Below, piece by piece: positions 35,527 to 38,930 of a stretch of 38,930 nucleotides of DNA (position 1 is its first letter; each line of letters begins with the position of its first letter). The stretch comes from Candidatus Saccharimonadota bacterium (GTDB taxonomy: Bacteria; Patescibacteriota; Saccharimonadia; Saccharimonadales; UBA10212). A program made the translations under genes and the position numbers. The stretch is taken from the NCBI GenBank assembly GCA_016187125.1, contig JACPKF010000001.1, positions 1-38,930 on the forward strand. The letters run 5' to 3'. The notes beneath the pieces are model-generated. The model ran no database searches, was not told the origin of the DNA, and saw only the letters and a list, made by a program, of their open reading frames with translations.

Positions 35527-36720
35527 TTATTTTAACACGTATAGGCTTTTGGTAGACGGGGTGTTTGGCCAGGCGGAAAGGCTGTAATTAAGTCCGTACG
35601 TGATATGAAGGCCGACCAATATACTCATCAGTGCCAAGGCTAGATATTTAGGAATTGGATTACGGGGGAAAACCTTGCGCCATTCTACAAACAAATACCG
35701 CAGTCCGGCCGCCACCAACATAAATATAGCCGCTAAGCTAAACATCAAATAGATGGGACTATGATTCAAGCCAGAGGCGATCAGGCCCAAAACTATCAAA
35801 AAAACTAGACTGTAAATCTTGGCTCGGGCCAGCCGACCCATAGCGTAAGTCCCAAAAATCAGTAAGATTATCTGAGCGGCGTCGAGAATTGGCAGCCGGC
35901 CAATAATTAAGTCACTAGGCGAAGGGGCTTGCAAAGTCAAAGCCAGGACAGCCCAGCCTAACTGACTAAGTCCCTCAACTGCAGATGGCCAATCACTGGG
36001 TATGAGCAGCCAAGCTCGGATAAGACTCGGATGCTTAGCAAGACCGTAAACTAAAGGAACAATAAGCAGCAGTGATATGAGTAGTCCCAGAACCTTATAG
36101 CGGCGACTAATTTTTGACAGCGCGGCAGCTACCCGCCGCCGCTTAAAGATAAGAATTCCAAAGACTAACCAGACTCCACCAGGGATGTAAAACGTGCTAG
36201 CGGCAACGAGGCACAAAGCCATCCAAGCAACGCTGGTCTTGGTCTTAGGTTTTTCCAGCCAAGTGTAAATTGCCAGCAGGGCCAAAGGCGAAAGTAGTAG
36301 TATTCCCGGCGTGGCGCTCCTGGCACTTAAAATCACCAGAGGTGTGCTGGCGGCAATAAGAGCCGACAAAACACCGATAATTTTACCAAACCAGGCTTTG
36401 GCCAGATAGTAAAATGCCCACATCAAAACTACAGCCAAAATTGCCGATGGCAATCTTAAATAAAAGGCCGTAGTCGAAGTAAAGTGAGTCAACAAATATT
36501 GTAGAAAATGATAAGGAGCATTTAAAGGACTCTCAACAATGGTCTGCAAGGAATTACTAGCAGCTCTGGCCGATAACTCGGCTTGACTTAAACCTTTTGT
36601 CAATGAATCTAAACGCCAGAAGTATAAAAAGAAGACCAAAACTGTCAAACCTACGTAGGCAAAAAATTTATACGGTTGATTAATAAGCCGCTTTAGGCTG
36701 ACCCACACATAACCCAACAT
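35527..36720 (-). CDS. GT39/ArnT-like membrane glycosyltransferase
   Basis: 397 aa, many TM; FYLRLPSAILAVVLMWAFYYLAKAWFGKIIGVLSALIAASTPLVILSARSATPGILL. Confidence 0.75.
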   Translation of the reverse strand: MLGYVWVSLKRLINQPYKFFAYVGLTVLVFFLYFWRLDSLTKGLSQAELSARAASNSLQTIVESPLNAPYHFLQYLLTHFTSTTAFYLRLPSAILAVVLMWAFYYLAKAWFGKIIGVLSALIAASTPLVILSARSATPGILLLSPLALLAIYTWLEKPKTKTSVAWMALCLVAASTFYIPGGVWLVFGILIFKRRRVAAALSKISRRYKVLGLLISLLLIVPLVYGLAKHPSLIRAWLLIPSDWPSAVEGLSQLGWAVLALTLQAPSPSDLIIGRLPILDAAQIILLIFGTYAMGRLARAKIYSLVFLIVLGLIASGLNHSPIYLMFSLAAIFMLVAAGLRYLFVEWRKVFPRNPIPKYLALALMSILVGLHITYGLNYSLSAWPNTPSTKSLYVLK

Positions 36721-36827
36721 AAGTCACAGTATAGCGGACTTTTAAGTCCGTAGAAAAAAGTTAAAAAATATCAAAAAGAGCAATCTAACATCCTTATTAC
36801 TTGGTGCTTTCGGCTTATTGGATGTGG

Positions 36828-38195
36828 TTAGGCTGCGAAGAACTGGTCGTGCTTGGTGTCCAGATCGTGGAATTTTTGCTTAGTGATGTCAAAGTAAAGT
36901 TCAATTTTTCCGGTCGGGCCATTACGGTGTTTTTTTATAAAAACGTCAGTGATATTTTGCCTGTCCGTTTCGGGGTTATAAAAATCCTCGCGGTATAAAA
37001 ACATCACAATATCGGCATCCTGTTCAATGGCGCCTGATTCGCGCAGATCAGACAGTTGCGGTATTTGCGGGCTGCGACTCTCTACTAATCTACTAAGTTG
37101 GGACAAGGCTACGACTGGCACGTTCAGTTCGCGTGCCAGAATTTTTAGATTACGGCTGATTTCAGAAATTTCTTGGACTCGGTTAGCGACTTGTGAAAAT
37201 CGACTGCCACCACTCATCAGCTGTAAGTAGTCCACCATAATTGCTGCCAGTGGAGTTTGGTGATGCATGCGCCGAGCCTTAGTACGCAGATCGCTAACTG
37301 TTATACCGGAAGTATCATCAATATAGATTGGCGCTTCAGCAAGTTCGCCCATGGCAACGCTTATCCGCTCAAAATCTTCATCGCTCAGTCCTTCACCGGT
37401 GCGGATACTCCAGGCGTTAACACCAGCCTCGGCGGCCAGTAAGCGATCGACGAGTTGTTCTTTGGCCATTTCCAGGCTAAAAATGAGAACCGCGCCTTGT
37501 TTGGCCTTGGTAGCAATTTGAAGAGCCATATTTAACATTAGAGCAGTTTTGCCCATCGAAGGACGGGCGGCAATGACATCAAGGTCCGAGCGCTGCAAGC
37601 CGGCCAGCATTCGGTCAATATCCTTAAGTCCGGTGGCAATGCCCCGAAGCCCGCCTTTATGCTTGTGCAGCTCATCAAGACGATCAAAACTTTCGCCTAG
37701 GATTGACTCTAAACTGGTAATATCCTGGCGGACATGTTTTAAGCTAACCTCAAATAAGCTGGTTTCAGCCTCTTCTATGAGTTCTGAGACAGATTTAGTT
37801 TCTTCATGGCTTAGGCCGGCTATAGTCTTTGAAGCTTTAATTAGTTTTCGACGAATTGATTTATCAGCCACGATCTCGGCGTACTTTTCGACATGGGCCG
37901 TCGCCGGTACAAAATTAGTTAACTCTGTCAGATAGCTGGCACCGCCAACACTGTCAAGTTCATTACTGCTTTTAAGTTGCTCGGACAGTGTCAATATATC
38001 GATTGGACTGCGCTTATCGTGAAGAGTCAGCATGGCGTTATAAATAGATTTATTTGGCTTTGAATAAAAGTCATCCGGCTTGATGCGATCAGCGATTTTA
38101 ATGAACGCTTCGCTATCAATAATTAAACTGCCGAGTAAACTGGTTTCGGCGTCAAGGTTTTGCGGTGGCGCTGCTGCCATTTTGTCGTCCATCAC
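36828..38195 (-). CDS. dnaB: Replicative DNA helicase
   Basis: 455 aa; PQNLDAETSLLGSLI...LDVIAARPSMGKTALMLNMALQ...VDYLQLMSG...SDLRESGAIEQDADIVMFLYR. Confidence 0.97.
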   Translation of the reverse strand: MMDDKMAAAPPQNLDAETSLLGSLIIDSEAFIKIADRIKPDDFYSKPNKSIYNAMLTLHDKRSPIDILTLSEQLKSSNELDSVGGASYLTELTNFVPATAHVEKYAEIVADKSIRRKLIKASKTIAGLSHEETKSVSELIEEAETSLFEVSLKHVRQDITSLESILGESFDRLDELHKHKGGLRGIATGLKDIDRMLAGLQRSDLDVIAARPSMGKTALMLNMALQIATKAKQGAVLIFSLEMAKEQLVDRLLAAEAGVNAWSIRTGEGLSDEDFERISVAMGELAEAPIYIDDTSGITVSDLRTKARRMHHQTPLAAIMVDYLQLMSGGSRFSQVANRVQEISEISRNLKILARELNVPVVALSQLSRLVESRSPQIPQLSDLRESGAIEQDADIVMFLYREDFYNPETDRQNITDVFIKKHRNGPTGKIELYFDITKQKFHDLDTKHDQFFAA

Positions 38196-38367
38196 TCGCT
38201 CCCCATGGTCGCTTCAATTTTCAATTCGCAATTTACATTTTTCAATGAATTATCATTTATAAATTTACAAAATAAAACAGAAGAGGCAGCTTGGTTGTTA
38301 AATGTCAAATGTGAAATAAATGGCAAATGGTAAATGATAAATGGTAAATGGAACGATTGCATCGTGA

Positions 38368-38930
38368 CTATGATTCTAGCACTTCACTCTTGCCGAAGAT
38401 ATTGCTAATGGTCTGTAAGTCTTCAGCTTGAAGCTCACCGACAAGGTTTTTAGTAGAACTTGTTTTTTGAGGTGCAGGCTTTGAAATAGTTTTATCTAAG
38501 AAACACTTAACAATGAGATCTGCGCCAGTAAGTTCTTTAATAAGCTTTTCTACTAGCTCAATATGTTGACTCTCACTAGCTTTTGTGTGGTGTAGGGCGA
38601 ATTGAAAGAAAAGATGCAAGCTATTGCCGTCGAGTTTTGGCGAAGCCAGTCGCAGAGCGGTATATAGCGATCCTGCCCTGCTTTTAACAGCCGCCAGTAC
38701 CAAGGGCCACCTTTCAAGATTAAAACTAGCAGTGCTGGCAGGTTTTTTTATAATTGGTTGAGCTTTTTTGGTCGGGGTGACCGGTGATGAGCGCTGCCCG
38801 GACGGCGGCAGTGGATCGGGTTGAACAGGAGACTTTACTTCACCTGATGAGCGCCTGCGGCTGGTAGATGTTTGCAGGACAGCAATTTCTAAAATCTCTT
38901 GAGGTTGTCTACTAGCAGCTACCTCTAGTA
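38368..38930 (-). CDS. dnaX: DNA polymerase III gamma/tau C-terminal part (truncated by window edge)
   Basis: Manual translation is stop-free to the window end: LEVAASRQPQEILEIAVLQTSTSRRRSSGEVKSP...RWPLVLAAVKSRAGSLYTALRLASPKLDGNSLHLFFQFALHHTKASE; sits upstream of dnaB/ybaB/recR. The TTG start at 38703 in the track is spurious. Confidence 0.7.
   Translation of the reverse strand, partial: LEVAASRQPQEILEIAVLQTSTSRRRSSGEVKSPVQPDPLPPSGQRSSPVTPTKKAQPIIKKPASTASFNLERWPLVLAAVKSRAGSLYTALRLASPKLDGNSLHLFFQFALHHTKASESQHIELVEKLIKELTGADLIVKCFLDKTISKPAPQKTSSTKNLVGELQAEDLQTISNIFGKSEVLES

Noticed and set aside
1-38930. CRISPR array, prophage or complete IS element
   Set aside because: No regularly spaced repeats, no integrase/transposase or phage structural genes seen.
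1-38930. Alternative genetic code (UGA as Gly, as in some CPR lineages)
   Set aside because: TGA ends well-defined genes (thyA, the Res-like helicase, pgl) at expected lengths and no in-frame TGA was noted within conserved domains.

Overview
Bacterial chromosomal window, probably from a Patescibacteria/CPR genome and likely Saccharibacteria-like. That assignment is inferred from gene content, short operons and protein style, not from a search. TGA acts as an ordinary stop throughout. The left 9 kb is an accessory/defence region: a HicB/HicA-like pair, a NYN-domain gene bracketed by ~115-155 bp direct repeats, a Type III-like mod/res system whose nuclease domain is a separate gene, a membrane protein, and an AbrB/MazE-like regulator with near-identical palindromic operators on both sides. 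Next come surface proteins sharing an unusual prepilin-like N-terminus, folA/thyA, an FAD-linked oxidase bracketed by loop-less perfect palindromes, a two-component system, PAP2/VKOR/VanY, gnd/pgl, an MFS transporter, tRNA-Gln, two glycosyltransferases, an AI-2E-type permease, and a cysS/nrnA/recR/ybaB/GT39/dnaB/dnaX block. Main unexplained signals: (1) a three-copy leader element (20307-20393, 28157-28267, 33111-33197). In each copy a 28-36 aa uORF starts ATG(A)(A/G)TCCCGTTAGAG, ends CTCTAACG(G/A)GATGA, and overlaps the next gene's ATG by ATGA, while its ends form a 12-13 bp stem that would close over that start codon. (2) A 102-codon bridge ORF joins thyA to folA with ATGA overlaps at both ends, across palindromic repeats. 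(3) A candidate sRNA (24382-24466, minus) has a promoter, a GNRA hairpin, a UUCG hairpin and a terminator, and sits next to two ~170-nt long-hairpin elements. No database search or folding program was run; all calls come from reading the sequence.
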